From Streptomyces sp. NBC_01549 (GTDB lineage Bacteria; Actinomycetota; Actinomycetes; Streptomycetales; Streptomycetaceae): 64,000 nucleotides of DNA. The stretch is taken from the NCBI RefSeq assembly GCF_026339955.1, contig NZ_JAPEPW010000001.1, positions 6,779,001 through 6,843,000 on the forward strand. Reading direction: 5' to 3'. Positions 9,166-18,754 of the stretch are shown one piece after another. Made by a program: the position numbers and the translations under genes. Under the pieces are notes generated by a model. The model did not search any database, was not told the DNA's origin, and saw nothing but the letters and a program-made list of their open reading frames with translations. Positions within the stretch are counted from its first letter, which is position 1. Each line of letters begins with the position of its first letter.

Positions 9166-10458
9166 GTGCGCATCTCCCGCAGAGCTTTCGCCGCCGCTGC
9201 CACCGTCGCCGTTCTCCTGCCGCTGAGCGCCTGCGGCTCCGGGAGTGACGGCAGTGGCTCGACGGACGCCTCCGGCAAGGTCGAGGGCGACATCACCTTC
9301 CAGACCTGGAACCTGAGGGCCAACTTCAAGTCGTACTTCGAGGGCGTGATCGCAGACTTCGAGAAGAAGTACCCCGGCACCCATGTGAAGTGGATCGACC
9401 AGCCCGCCGAGGGCTACGCCGACAAGATCAGCGCGGACGCGGCCGGCGGCACCCTGCCCGACGTCGTCAACGTCTCGCCGGACCTCGTCGCGCCGCTCGC
9501 CAAGGCGGGCCTCGCCCTCGACCTCGACAAGTCCGCCGCCCAGTACAAGAAGGAGTACCTGGACGGCGCCTGGGCCAGCCACCAGATACCGGGCATGACC
9601 GGTACGTACGCCTTCCCCTGGTACCTCAACACCGGCCCGCTCTTCTACAACAAGTCCCTCTTCAAGGAGGCCGGACTCGACGCCTCCAAGCCGCCGACGA
9701 CGTACGACGAACTCTTCGCCGACGCCCTGCAACTGGCCAAGAAGAGCGACGGCAAGGTCGCCACGCTCGCCAACGTGCCCACCGTCGAGGACTTCGGCCG
9801 CTACGGCGTCGAGCTGATGAACAAGGAGGGCACCGCCTTCGCCTTCAACGACGCCACGGGGGTCGAACTCCTCACCAGGTACAAGGAGTTGTACGACGCG
9901 AAGGCGCTCGACCCGCAGGCGCTGACCGCGACCCCGGAGTCCTCCGGCAAGAAGTTCCTCACCGAGGCCGTCGCCATGAACCCCGGCAGCGCCCTGGACC
10001 TCGGCAACTTCAAGAAGCAGGCACCGAACCTCTACAAGAACATCGGCATCACGGACCAGATCACCAGTACCGGCAAGGTGAACATGTACGTGATGGGCGT
10101 GATGGTCAACTCGCGCACCAAGCACACGCCCGCCTCGGTCGCCTTCGCGCACTTCGTCACCGACGCGCAGAACCAGATGTCCTTCGCCAAGAAGGTCGCC
10201 ATCTTCCCGAGCACCGCGGGCTCGCTCGACGACCCGTACTTCACCAAGGAGGACGGCACCGACGAGACACGCGTGCGGATCGCCGCCGCCAAGTCCCTGA
10301 AGAACGCGGTCAACTACACGCCGGTCCTCTTCAGCGAGCAGATGAAGACCGCGCTGCGCAACGAGGTCGCCAAGGCCCTGCAGGGCAAGGAGAGCCCCAA
10401 GACGGCTCTCGACAACGCTGTCAAGGCCTGCGACACGCTGCTCAAGCAGCAGGGCTGA
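9166..10458 (+). CDS. Sugar ABC transporter substrate-binding lipoprotein
   Basis: This 430-residue family 1 solute-binding protein has a lipoprotein signal with a twin-arginine start (I-S-R-R-A-F) and lipobox L-S-A-C, so the mature protein is anchored at C24 outside the membrane. The start is GTG with AGGAG upstream. It would capture an oligosaccharide and pass it to the two permeases that follow. No ATPase gene is present; in Streptomyces such importers usually share the ATPase MsiK. Its position between LacI and intracellular-type glycosidases suggests N-glycan fragments as ligand, by inference. Confidence 0.93.
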   Translation: MRISRRAFAAAATVAVLLPLSACGSGSDGSGSTDASGKVEGDITFQTWNLRANFKSYFEGVIADFEKKYPGTHVKWIDQPAEGYADKISADAAGGTLPDVVNVSPDLVAPLAKAGLALDLDKSAAQYKKEYLDGAWASHQIPGMTGTYAFPWYLNTGPLFYNKSLFKEAGLDASKPPTTYDELFADALQLAKKSDGKVATLANVPTVEDFGRYGVELMNKEGTAFAFNDATGVELLTRYKELYDAKALDPQALTATPESSGKKFLTEAVAMNPGSALDLGNFKKQAPNLYKNIGITDQITSTGKVNMYVMGVMVNSRTKHTPASVAFAHFVTDAQNQMSFAKKVAIFPSTAGSLDDPYFTKEDGTDETRVRIAAAKSLKNAVNYTPVLFSEQMKTALRNEVAKALQGKESPKTALDNAVKACDTLLKQQG

Positions 10459-10466
10459 GCGAAGCC

Positions 10467-11363
10467 ATGGCGAGTTCCTCCAGCACCGCCCGTGTGCGGC
10501 GTCAACTTCCGGCCAGTCCCTGGCTGTTCGCCGCTCCGGGTCTTCTGGTCGTGGGTGTGTTCATCCTCTACCCGTTCGTCTCGACCGTGGTCAACGCCTT
10601 CACCGACCGCCGCACCCTGATCCCGGGCAGGTTCGTGGGCCTCGCCAACTTCCGTGAGCTGCTGCACGACGACATGTTCTGGATCGGGCTGCGCAACAGC
10701 ACGCTGTACGTCCTCGGGGTCGTCCCCGCCCTCGTCCTGCTGCCGTTGCTGCTCGCGCTGCTGGTCCAGAAGAACATCCCCGGCATCACCTTCTTCCGGT
10801 CGGCCTTCTACACCCCGGTGGTCGCGTCCATCGTCGTGGTCGGTCTGATCTGGGTGTGGCTCCTGGACGAACGCGGCCTGGTGAACTCGCTGCTGGAGGC
10901 GATCGGCGTCGGCAGGATCGGCTTCCTCAGCGACCAGTGGCTGCTCCTGCTGAGCGCCATGGCCGTCACGGTCTGGAAGGGCCTCGGCTACTACATGATC
11001 ATCTATCTCGCGGCGCTCGCCAATGTGCCACGCGAGCTGCACGAGGCCGCCTCGGTCGACGGCGCGGGCGCGGTCCGGCGCTTCCTCACGGTCACCGTGC
11101 CCGCCGTCCGCTCCACCATGGTGCTGGTCGCCGCGCTCTCCTCGGTCGCCGCGTTCAAGGTGTTCTCCGAGGTGTACCTGATGGCGGGCCCGGCCGGCGG
11201 CCCCGCAGGCGAGGACACCACCCTCGTCATGCTCGTCCAGCGCACCGGCACCGGACTGACCGGCCGGGTCGGCTACGCCTCCGCCATCTCGGTCGTCGTC
11301 TTCGTCGTCACCGTCGCGCTGATGCTGCTCGTGCTGCGCGCCGACCGGAAGGAGGAGGCGTGA
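10467..11363 (+). CDS. Sugar ABC transporter permease, MalF type
   Basis: This 298-residue inner-membrane protein has about six transmembrane helices and the EAA loop (E-A-A-S-V-D-G-A) near residue 195 that contacts the ATPase. The ATG at 10467 comes 8 bases after the binding-protein stop; the reading frame is open further upstream but that part overlaps the binding protein and has no matching coding character. It pairs with the next gene, which begins inside its stop codon. Confidence 0.93.
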   Translation: MASSSSTARVRRQLPASPWLFAAPGLLVVGVFILYPFVSTVVNAFTDRRTLIPGRFVGLANFRELLHDDMFWIGLRNSTLYVLGVVPALVLLPLLLALLVQKNIPGITFFRSAFYTPVVASIVVVGLIWVWLLDERGLVNSLLEAIGVGRIGFLSDQWLLLLSAMAVTVWKGLGYYMIIYLAALANVPRELHEAASVDGAGAVRRFLTVTVPAVRSTMVLVAALSSVAAFKVFSEVYLMAGPAGGPAGEDTTLVMLVQRTGTGLTGRVGYASAISVVVFVVTVALMLLVLRADRKEEA

Positions 11364-11455
11364 GTGCGCCGGAAGGAGCACGCGTGAGCGGGCGGGAAGG
11401 AAGTCGCGTGAGCGTGCGGGAAGAAGGACGCGTGAGCGTGCTGGAGAAGGAGCGC
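11360..11455 (+). repeat. Four 24-base tandem repeats, each carrying a GTG start and a purine-rich tract
   Basis: Units begin at 11360, 11384, 11408 and 11432 in exact 24-base register. Each starts GTGAG and contains a purine run such as GGAAGGAG that lies 3-6 bases before the GTG of the next unit. The period is a multiple of three, so copy-number change would keep the frame. Confidence 0.9.
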
Positions 11456-12349
11456 GGCGTCGAGCGGCGTCCGCCGGCCGGGCGCGGGCCCCGGCGCCGC
11501 CGTGTCACAGACGAGCACGGCCGCCGTGTCCGCGGCTGGGAACTCGCCCTGCGCTACCTGCTGTTGCTCGCCGTTCTCGCCCTGACCGTCGGCCCGTTCC
11601 TGTGGCAGCTGTCCACCTCGCTCAAGGGCCCGACCGAGGACATCTTCAGCTCACCGCCGAAGTTCCTGCCGGGCGATCCCACGCTGCACAACTACAAGCG
11701 GGTGGCCGACACCATCCCCGTCTGGGACTACGCCTTCAACTCCCTGAAGGTCGCGGGCGCCAATGTCGTCACCAACTGTGTGGGTTCGGCCCTCGCGGGC
11801 TACGCCCTGGCCCGCCTGCGCTACCGCGGCCGCCGGGTGGCGACCCTCGTCTTCATCCTCGCGATGCTGGTCCCCGTCGAGGGCATCATCATCGCCCAGT
11901 TCACCACGATGCGTGAGCTCGGCCTGAACAACACGCTCATCGGGGTCGTCCTGCCCGGCTGCATCGGCGCGATGAACGTCCTGCTGATGCGAGGCGCCTT
12001 CCTCAACCTGCCGTACGAGATCGAGGAGGCGGCCTTCGTGGACGGCGCGAACACCTGGCAGCGGTTCCTGCGGATCGCGCTGCCCTCGGTGAAGGGCACG
12101 CTCGCCGTCGTCGCGATCTTCGCCTTCATGTTCTCCTGGGACGACTTCCTGTGGCCCCTCATCGTGCTCAGCGACCCCTCGAAGTTCACCCTCACCATCG
12201 GCCTCAACTATCTCCACGGCACCTTCGCCAACGACGAACGGCTCGTCGCCGCGGGCACGATCATCGCCGTGACACCGCTCATCGCCCTCTTCGCCTGCCT
12301 TCAGCGGTACTTCTTCCGCGGGGTGGGGGAGGGCGCCGTCAAGGGCTGA
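11360..12349 (+). CDS. Sugar ABC transporter permease, MalG type, with repetitive N-terminus
   Basis: This permease has up to 329 residues, six predicted membrane helices and an EAA loop (E-E-A-A-F-V-D-G-A). The first GTG (11360) overlaps the upstream TGA by 4 bases. The first 32 residues are four 8-residue repeats (V-S-x-x-E-x-x-R), encoded by 24-base units that each begin with GTG. In-frame GTGs at 11360, 11384, 11408 and 11432 are all possible starts, the last three having purine-rich Shine-Dalgarno-like tracts 3-6 bases upstream. The membrane part begins only around residue 60 (L-R-Y-L-L-L-L-A), so the repeats are cytoplasmic and dispensable for the fold. The true start is therefore undecided. 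Confidence 0.9.
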   Translation: MSAPEGARVSGREGSRVSVREEGRVSVLEKERGVERRPPAGRGPRRRRVTDEHGRRVRGWELALRYLLLLAVLALTVGPFLWQLSTSLKGPTEDIFSSPPKFLPGDPTLHNYKRVADTIPVWDYAFNSLKVAGANVVTNCVGSALAGYALARLRYRGRRVATLVFILAMLVPVEGIIIAQFTTMRELGLNNTLIGVVLPGCIGAMNVLLMRGAFLNLPYEIEEAAFVDGANTWQRFLRIALPSVKGTLAVVAIFAFMFSWDDFLWPLIVLSDPSKFTLTIGLNYLHGTFANDERLVAAGTIIAVTPLIALFACLQRYFFRGVGEGAVKG

Positions 12350-12385
12350 CCTCCCGCCTCCCGATTCGCTTCGCAAGGATCCCGC

Positions 12386-13645
12386 ATGCCTTCTGCCGTG
12401 CGCTTCGGCGTCAACTACACCCCGAGCGTGGGGTGGTTCCACCACTGGCTCGACTTCGACCTCGACTCCGTACGCACCGACCTCGACTCCATCGCCGCGC
12501 TGGGCCTCGACCACATCCGGGTCTTCCCGCTGTGGCCCTACTTCCAGCCCAACCGCGCGCTGATCCGCCCGCGCGCGGTCGAGCAGCTGCTCCAACTCGT
12601 CGACGCGGCAGGCGAGCGGGGGCTCGACGTCAATGTGGACGGTCTGCAGGGGCACCTGTCGAGCTTCGACTTCCTGCCCGCGTGGACGCGGACCTGGCAT
12701 CGGCGCAACCTGTTCACCGACCCGGAGGTCCTCGACGGCCAGGCGGCCTATCTGCGCACGCTCGCCGCGGCCCTGGCCGACCGCCCCCACTTCATCGGCA
12801 TGACGCTCGGCAACGAGGTCAACCAGTTCTCGGTGGGACCGCCCCATCCGGACCCCGACCGGGCGAGCAGCACCCAGATCGACGACTGGCTGGAGCGGAT
12901 GCTCGCCGCCTGCGAGGAGGGCGCCCCGGGCCGGCTGCATCTGCACGCCGAGTACGACGCCACCTGGTACCAGGACGACATGCCGTTCACCCCGGGCCAG
13001 GCCGCCCGGCGCGGCGCCGTCACGGCCGTGCACTCCTGGGTCTTCAACGGCACCGCCCAGCGGCACGGCCGTACCTCCGTGCCGACCGAACATCACGCCG
13101 CGTACCTGATCGAGCTGAGCAAGGCCTGGGCCGACGACCCGCACCGGCCCGTCTGGCTCCAGGAGGTCGGCGCGCCCGCCCCCCTGATCCCGCCCGAGCA
13201 CGCCGCGGCCTTCACGGAGGCGACCGTCGCGGCCGCGCTGGACTGCCCCGACCTGTGGGGCATCACCTGGTGGTGCTCCCACGACGTCTCCCGCGACCTC
13301 GCCGACTTCCCCGAACTCGAATACGGGCTCGGCCTGTTGACCAACGACCGGCGCCCCAAGGACAGCGCGCGGACGCTGGCCCGCGCGGCCCGCGAGCACC
13401 ACCACAAGCCCGCCCCCCGCACCACGGCGCTGCTCGTCCCCGCCGACCCCGCCGTCCGCTCGCTGTGCGCCCCGGGCGGCCCCGTCTTCGAGGCGTTCTT
13501 CCGACTCACCTCCGACGGCGCCCGCCCCACCACCGTCCTCGACGCGCGCGCGGACGACAAGGAACACCTCGCCGCGCGCGGCATCACCGAAGTCGTCAGT
13601 CCCGATCAGGTACTCCCCATCCCACAAGGAGAAGCCCGCTCGTGA
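12386..13645 (+). CDS. GH5-like glycoside hydrolase, possibly core beta-mannosidase
   Basis: This 419-residue protein has a (beta/alpha)8 barrel of clan A type. The likely acid/base is E144 in L-G-N-E-V-N and the nucleophile E260 in L-Q-E-V-G-A-P. There is no signal peptide, so it acts inside the cell on imported sugar. Bifidobacterium N-glycan clusters carry a GH5_18 enzyme acting on the Man-beta-1,4-GlcNAc core; this protein's position between an importer and GH85/GH38 enzymes makes the same job attractive, but the subfamily assignment is my inference. AAGGA lies 8 bases before the ATG, and the stop overlaps the next GTG by 4 bases. Confidence 0.78.
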   Translation: MPSAVRFGVNYTPSVGWFHHWLDFDLDSVRTDLDSIAALGLDHIRVFPLWPYFQPNRALIRPRAVEQLLQLVDAAGERGLDVNVDGLQGHLSSFDFLPAWTRTWHRRNLFTDPEVLDGQAAYLRTLAAALADRPHFIGMTLGNEVNQFSVGPPHPDPDRASSTQIDDWLERMLAACEEGAPGRLHLHAEYDATWYQDDMPFTPGQAARRGAVTAVHSWVFNGTAQRHGRTSVPTEHHAAYLIELSKAWADDPHRPVWLQEVGAPAPLIPPEHAAAFTEATVAAALDCPDLWGITWWCSHDVSRDLADFPELEYGLGLLTNDRRPKDSARTLARAAREHHHKPAPRTTALLVPADPAVRSLCAPGGPVFEAFFRLTSDGARPTTVLDARADDKEHLAARGITEVVSPDQVLPIPQGEARS

Positions 13646-15654
13646 ACCCCACCAGACGCACCGTCCTGCTCGCCGGCGCGACCGCCGCGCTGCTGCCCGC
13701 CCTGCCCGGCCTGCCCGCCGCCGCGGCGACGAAGGCCGCCGCGACCGCGGCGTCGCCGTATGCCTCCTACTGGTACCCGGACTCGCTGCCCTCGGGCACC
13801 CCGGGCACCGGCATCACCTGGCACAGCCTCAAGGCCTGGAGCGCCGCCACCGACACCGACCTCGCGTTCAACGCGTCGACCGTGCCGCTCGCCGCCCGCT
13901 TCACACCGACCCCGGCCAACACGACGGCCCGCAGCGGCCAGGCCCGCGTCCAGTCCCTCGTCTCCTTCGGCCCCACGTCGAGCAACCCCTCGCAGGGCGC
14001 CGCCACCGCCGACTACTACGCCCTCACCCACTGGGCGTACCTCGACGAACTCGTCTTCTGGGGCGGCTCGGCGGGCGAGGGCCTGATCCTCGCGCCGAAC
14101 GCCCCGATCGTCGACGCGGCCCACCGGCACGGCGTGCCCGTCCTCGGCAATGTCTTCCTGCCGCCCGTCGCCTATGGCGGACAGCTCCAGTGGACCCGCG
14201 ACCTGGTGCAGAAGGACTCCACCGGGCACTACCCGCTCGCCGCGCAGCTCGTCGCGGTGGCGGCGGCGTACGGCTTCGACGGCTGGTTCATCAACGCCGA
14301 GACGAGCGGCGGGAACACCTCGCTCGCCACCGACATGCTCGGCTTCATGAACGAACTCAAGACGCTCGGGACGGCCCGGGGGCAGCGCGTCACCTGGTAC
14401 GACGCGATGACCGTGAACGGCTCGGTGAGCTGGCAGGGCGCCCTGAACAGCCAGAACAAGACGTTCTTCCAGGCCGCCGACTCCATGTTCGTCGACTTTC
14501 GCTGGTCCCAGAGCGGCCTGGCCTCCTCCGCGACGACGGCTCAGCAACTAGGACGCAGCCCCTACGAGTTGTGGGCGGGCGTCGACGTCGAGGCGAACGG
14601 CACCAGCGCGTCGGTCAACTGGGACGCCATCGTGCCGAGCGGCAAGGCCCACGTCACCTCCCTCGGCTTCTACCGGCCCGAGTGGACCCGCAACCACCTG
14701 CCCGCGAGCCGCACCCCCGGCGACTTCCACGCCGCCGACGACCTGTTCTGGACCGGCTCCTCCCTCGACCCCTCCAAGCCCAGCACGAGCGCGAGCTGGC
14801 GCGCCCCGGCCGTCTGCGTCGCCGACCGCTCGACGGTCACCTCCGTCCCCTTCGCGACCACCTTCAACACCGGCCACGGACTGAAGTGGTACGAGGACGG
14901 CGAAGCCACCTCGGACACGGCCTGGAACCACCTCGGTCTCCAGGACCGGCTGCCCTCCCGCCGCTGGGTCGTACGGACGACCGGACAGCGCCCCGCCGTC
15001 ACCTTCGACTTCACGGACGCCTGGCGGGGCGGGAGCAGTCTGCTCGTCGCCGGCGCCCTCGACGCGCCGACCACGCTGGACCTGTACGCGACCAGGCTGC
15101 CGCTCACCGCGGACACGGTGGTCGAGCTCACGTACCGCACGGACGCGGGCGCCGCCGCCGTGGAGCTGGCCGTCGCCACCGCCGAGCCGGGCGCGGCGGG
15201 AGGGGCGCCCCCGTACACGTACTTCCCGGTCACGTCCTCGGGCGACGGCTGGGGGACCGCCACCGTGCCGCTGACCGGACTCACGGGGACCGTGCACGCG
15301 CTGGGCGTACGGCTGACGGCGAGCAGCGGGCCGGTGCGCTGGCGCCTGGGCGGGCTCGCGGTCCGCGATGCCGTTCTCACCCCCGCCGCGCCCACCGACC
15401 TGCGCGTCACCGGCGCCGACGGCGGCAACCTGCGTTTCGCGTGGCAGGGCGCCCCCGGCGCGGTACGCCACTACGAGCTGTACCGGACGCTCCCCGACGG
15501 CACGCGCCGGTTCCTCGGCGGCACCTGCCAGATCGCGTTCTACGTCGGCGGTCTCACTCCCGAGCAGGGTGAGTCGGCCGGGGGGTTCGAAGTGCGCGCG
15601 GTGGGGGAGCTGTTCACCGTCTCGACCGCCGCCACGACCACCCACACCTGGTAG
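13642..15654 (+). CDS. Secreted GH85 endo-beta-N-acetylglucosaminidase (ENGase)
   Basis: This 670-residue enzyme cleaves the chitobiose core of N-glycans, releasing the glycan and leaving one GlcNAc on the protein. It starts with a Tat signal (P-T-R-R-T-V-L-L, cleavage near 30). The GH85 barrel follows (about 45-370), with the family motif G-V-P-V-L-G-N-V-F and the catalytic pair N218/E220 in F-I-N-A-E-T. Behind it are a beta-sandwich, carbohydrate-binding-like region (about 400-570) and a fibronectin-like tail. The GTG start overlaps the preceding stop, with AAGGAG about 11 bases upstream. It is the key enzyme of the locus: an extracellular ENGase next to an importer implies release and uptake of whole glycans. 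Confidence 0.94.
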   Translation: MNPTRRTVLLAGATAALLPALPGLPAAAATKAAATAASPYASYWYPDSLPSGTPGTGITWHSLKAWSAATDTDLAFNASTVPLAARFTPTPANTTARSGQARVQSLVSFGPTSSNPSQGAATADYYALTHWAYLDELVFWGGSAGEGLILAPNAPIVDAAHRHGVPVLGNVFLPPVAYGGQLQWTRDLVQKDSTGHYPLAAQLVAVAAAYGFDGWFINAETSGGNTSLATDMLGFMNELKTLGTARGQRVTWYDAMTVNGSVSWQGALNSQNKTFFQAADSMFVDFRWSQSGLASSATTAQQLGRSPYELWAGVDVEANGTSASVNWDAIVPSGKAHVTSLGFYRPEWTRNHLPASRTPGDFHAADDLFWTGSSLDPSKPSTSASWRAPAVCVADRSTVTSVPFATTFNTGHGLKWYEDGEATSDTAWNHLGLQDRLPSRRWVVRTTGQRPAVTFDFTDAWRGGSSLLVAGALDAPTTLDLYATRLPLTADTVVELTYRTDAGAAAVELAVATAEPGAAGGAPPYTYFPVTSSGDGWGTATVPLTGLTGTVHALGVRLTASSGPVRWRLGGLAVRDAVLTPAAPTDLRVTGADGGNLRFAWQGAPGAVRHYELYRTLPDGTRRFLGGTCQIAFYVGGLTPEQGESAGGFEVRAVGELFTVSTAATTTHTW

Positions 15655-15697
15655 CAGCACGACTTTCCCGCACCATCTTCACCCCACGGAGCACCCC

Positions 15698-18600
15698 ATG
15701 CATGACGACCGCACCCTGGTCGAAGCCCGCCTCAAGCGCGTCCTCGACGAGCGCATCCGACCCGCCGTGTACCCCGAGTCCGTGCCGCTGGAAGTGGCGG
15801 TGTGGCACGCGCCCGGTGAGCCGGTGCCCGTCGCCGAGGGGCTCGCGGCCGCACCCGAGCCGATCGAGGTGGGCGCGCGCTGGGGTGCTCCGTGGGGCAC
15901 CAGCTGGTTCCGGGTCACCGGGACCGTCCCGGAGGCCTGGGCCGGCCGGACGGTCGAGGCCCTGCTGGACCTCGGCTTCGACGAGAACATGCCCGGTTTC
16001 CAGTGCGAGGGGCTCGTCTACCGGCCCGACGGCACTCCGGTGAAGGGCCTCAACCCGCGCAACCAGTGGGTGCGGATCGGCGCCCCGGTCGAGGGCGGCG
16101 AGGAGGTCCGGCTGCACATCGAGGCCGCCTCCAACCCGGTGATCCTCGACTACCACCCCTTCCTGCCCACCCAGTTGGGCGACAAGGAGACCGCGGGCAG
16201 CGAGCCGCAGTACACCCTCACCCGGATGGATCTCGCCGTGCTCGACGAGACCGTGTGGGAGCTGGTGCTCGACCTGGAGGTTCTCGGCGAGCTGATGGCC
16301 GAGCTGCCGGTGGAGTCCGCACGGCGCTGGGACATCCTGCGCGCGGTGGAGAAGGCGCTCGACGCGGTCGACCTCCAGGACGTCGGCGCGAGTGCCGCCG
16401 CGGCGCGGGCACGGCTGGCAGGGGTGCTCGCCGAGCCCGCCGTGCCGTCCGCTCACCGCATCAGCGCCGTCGGGCACGCGCACATCGACTCGGCGTGGCT
16501 GTGGCCGCTGCGCGAGACCGTCCGCAAGGTGGCCCGGACCACCTCCAACATGACCGCGCTCATCGAGGACGAGCCCGAGTTCATCTTCGCGATGTCCCAG
16601 GCCCAGCAGTGGGCCTGGGTGAAGGAGCACCGGCCCGAGGTGTGGGCGCGGGTGAAGAAGGCGGTCGCGGACGGGCGGTTCGTGCCCGCGGGCGGCATGT
16701 GGGTCGAATCGGACACCAACTTGCCGGGCTCGGAGGCGATGGCCCGTCAGTTCGTGCACGGCAAGCGGTTCTTCCTCGACGAGTTCGGCATCGAGAACGA
16801 CGAGGCCTGGCTGCCGGACACCTTCGGCTTCGCCGCCGGACTCCCGCAGATCATCAAGGCGGCGGGCTCCAAGTGGCTGCTCACCCAGAAGATCTCGTGG
16901 TCGCAGACCAACAAGTTCCCGCACCATACCTTCCAGTGGGAGGGCATCGACGGCACCCGCGTCTTCACCCACTTCCCGCCCGTCGACACCTACAACTGCT
17001 CCATGCGGGGCAGCGAACTCGCCCACGCGGCCAGGAACTTCAAGGACAAGGGCGTCGCCCGGCACTCCCTGGCCCCCACCGGCTGGGGTGACGGAGGCGG
17101 CGGCACCACCCGCGAGATGGTCGCCAAGGCGGCGCGGGTCCGTGACCTCGAAGGCTCCGCGACCGTGACGTGGGAGACCCCGGCGGAGTTCTTCGAGAAG
17201 GCCGAGGCCGAGTACCCGAACGCCCCTGTCTGGGTCGGCGAGTTGTACCTCGAACTGCACCGCGCCACCCTCACCAGCCAGGCGAAGACCAAGCAGGGCA
17301 ATCGGCGCAGCGAACACCTCCTGCGCGAGGCCGAACTCTGGGCGGCGACCGCGGCCGTACGGGCCGGATTCCCTTACCCGTACGAGGAGTTGGACCGCAT
17401 CTGGAAGACGGTCCTGCTCCACCAGTTCCACGACATCCTGCCCGGCTCGTCCATCGCCTGGGTGCACCGGGAGGCGCGCAGGACGTACGAGCGGGTCGCC
17501 GAGGAGCTGACCGGCATCATCGACGCGGCGCAGCGGGCGCTGGCGGGTGAAGGCACCACGGAGCTCGTGTTCAACTCCGCCCCGCACAGCAGGGACGGGG
17601 TTCCGGCGGGCGGGGCCCTGCCCGCCGCCGTCGCGAGCGAGGTGGCCCTCGCGCCGCGCGTAGGCGGCGGCCACGTCCTCGACAACGGCCTCCTGAGGGT
17701 CGAGATCGACGCCCGGGGCCTCGTCGTCTCCGCGTACGACATCGACGCCGACCGCGAGACGATCGCCCCCGGACGCGCCGCGAACCTGCTCCAGATCCAC
17801 CCCGACTTCCCGAACATGTGGGACGCCTGGGACGTCGACGAGTTCTACCGCAACACGGTCACCGACCTGGTCGACGCCGACGAGCTCGTGCCGGGTGAGG
17901 ACGGCGTGTCGGTGCGGATCGTACGGTCCTTCGGCGCCTCGCGGGTCACCCAGGTGCTGTCGCTCGCGCAGGGGGAGCGGCGGCTCGGCATCGACACCGA
18001 GGTCGACTGGCACGAGTCGGAGAAGTTCCTCAAGCTCGCCTTCCCGCTCGACGTGCACGCGGAGCGGTACGCCTCCGAGACGCAGTTCGGGCACTTCTAC
18101 CGGCCGACGCACACCAACACGTCCTGGGAGGCCGCCAAGTTCGAGGCGTGCAACCACCGGTTCGTGCACATGGAGGAGCCGGGCTGGGGTGTCGCGATCG
18201 TCAACGACTCGACGTACGGGCATGACGTGACCCGTACCGTCCGCGACAGCGACTCCGGTACGACCACCACCGTGCGCGTCTCGCTGCTGCGCGCCCCGCG
18301 CTTCCCCGACCCCGAGACCGACCAGGGTGTCCACCGCTTCCGGCACGCGCTGGTGCCGGGGGCCGGGATCGGGGACGCGGTGCGCGAAGGGTGGCGGATC
18401 AATCTGCCGGAGCGGCGGGTGAGCGGCGGGCGTGAGGTCGCGCCGCTGGTGGAGGTCGCGCAGGACGCGGTCGTGGTGACCGCGGTGAAGCTCGCCGACG
18501 ACGGCAGCGGGGATGTGGTCGTGCGCTTCCACGAGTCCCGGGGCGGGCGCACCAAGGCCGCGCTGACGGCCGGGTTCGAGATCGGGGACGTCACCGTGAC

Positions 18601-18715
18601 CGACCTGCTGGAGCGGCCCCTGACCGATGCGGTCACCCCCCGGCGCGACGGCGACCGGGTCACCCTGTCGCTGCGCCCCTTCGAGCTGGTGACCCTGCGG
18701 CTGACGCGCGCCTGA
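15698..18715 (+). CDS. GH38 alpha-mannosidase
   Basis: This 1005-residue cytoplasmic enzyme removes alpha-linked mannose. The zinc site is visible: H262 and D264 in G-H-A-H-I-D-S-A-W, nucleophile D374 in W-L-P-D-T-F-G, and H578 in H-Q-F-H-D-I-L-P-G. An N-terminal domain (1-250) precedes the catalytic domain, and the beta-rich GH38 C-terminal domains fill the rest, so the length is normal. The ATG at 15698 has GGAG 6 bases upstream. It follows the ENGase gene by 43 bases and ends the glycan operon. It would work on imported high-mannose or complex cores together with the GH5-like enzyme. Confidence 0.95.
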   Translation: MHDDRTLVEARLKRVLDERIRPAVYPESVPLEVAVWHAPGEPVPVAEGLAAAPEPIEVGARWGAPWGTSWFRVTGTVPEAWAGRTVEALLDLGFDENMPGFQCEGLVYRPDGTPVKGLNPRNQWVRIGAPVEGGEEVRLHIEAASNPVILDYHPFLPTQLGDKETAGSEPQYTLTRMDLAVLDETVWELVLDLEVLGELMAELPVESARRWDILRAVEKALDAVDLQDVGASAAAARARLAGVLAEPAVPSAHRISAVGHAHIDSAWLWPLRETVRKVARTTSNMTALIEDEPEFIFAMSQAQQWAWVKEHRPEVWARVKKAVADGRFVPAGGMWVESDTNLPGSEAMARQFVHGKRFFLDEFGIENDEAWLPDTFGFAAGLPQIIKAAGSKWLLTQKISWSQTNKFPHHTFQWEGIDGTRVFTHFPPVDTYNCSMRGSELAHAARNFKDKGVARHSLAPTGWGDGGGGTTREMVAKAARVRDLEGSATVTWETPAEFFEKAEAEYPNAPVWVGELYLELHRATLTSQAKTKQGNRRSEHLLREAELWAATAAVRAGFPYPYEELDRIWKTVLLHQFHDILPGSSIAWVHREARRTYERVAEELTGIIDAAQRALAGEGTTELVFNSAPHSRDGVPAGGALPAAVASEVALAPRVGGGHVLDNGLLRVEIDARGLVVSAYDIDADRETIAPGRAANLLQIHPDFPNMWDAWDVDEFYRNTVTDLVDADELVPGEDGVSVRIVRSFGASRVTQVLSLAQGERRLGIDTEVDWHESEKFLKLAFPLDVHAERYASETQFGHFYRPTHTNTSWEAAKFEACNHRFVHMEEPGWGVAIVNDSTYGHDVTRTVRDSDSGTTTTVRVSLLRAPRFPDPETDQGVHRFRHALVPGAGIGDAVREGWRINLPERRVSGGREVAPLVEVAQDAVVVTAVKLADDGSGDVVVRFHESRGGRTKAALTAGFEIGDVTVTDLLERPLTDAVTPRRDGDRVTLSLRPFELVTLRLTRA

Positions 18716-18754
18716 GCACTAGGCGTCTTCACCCTTCCCGTGCTGCGGATCCGG

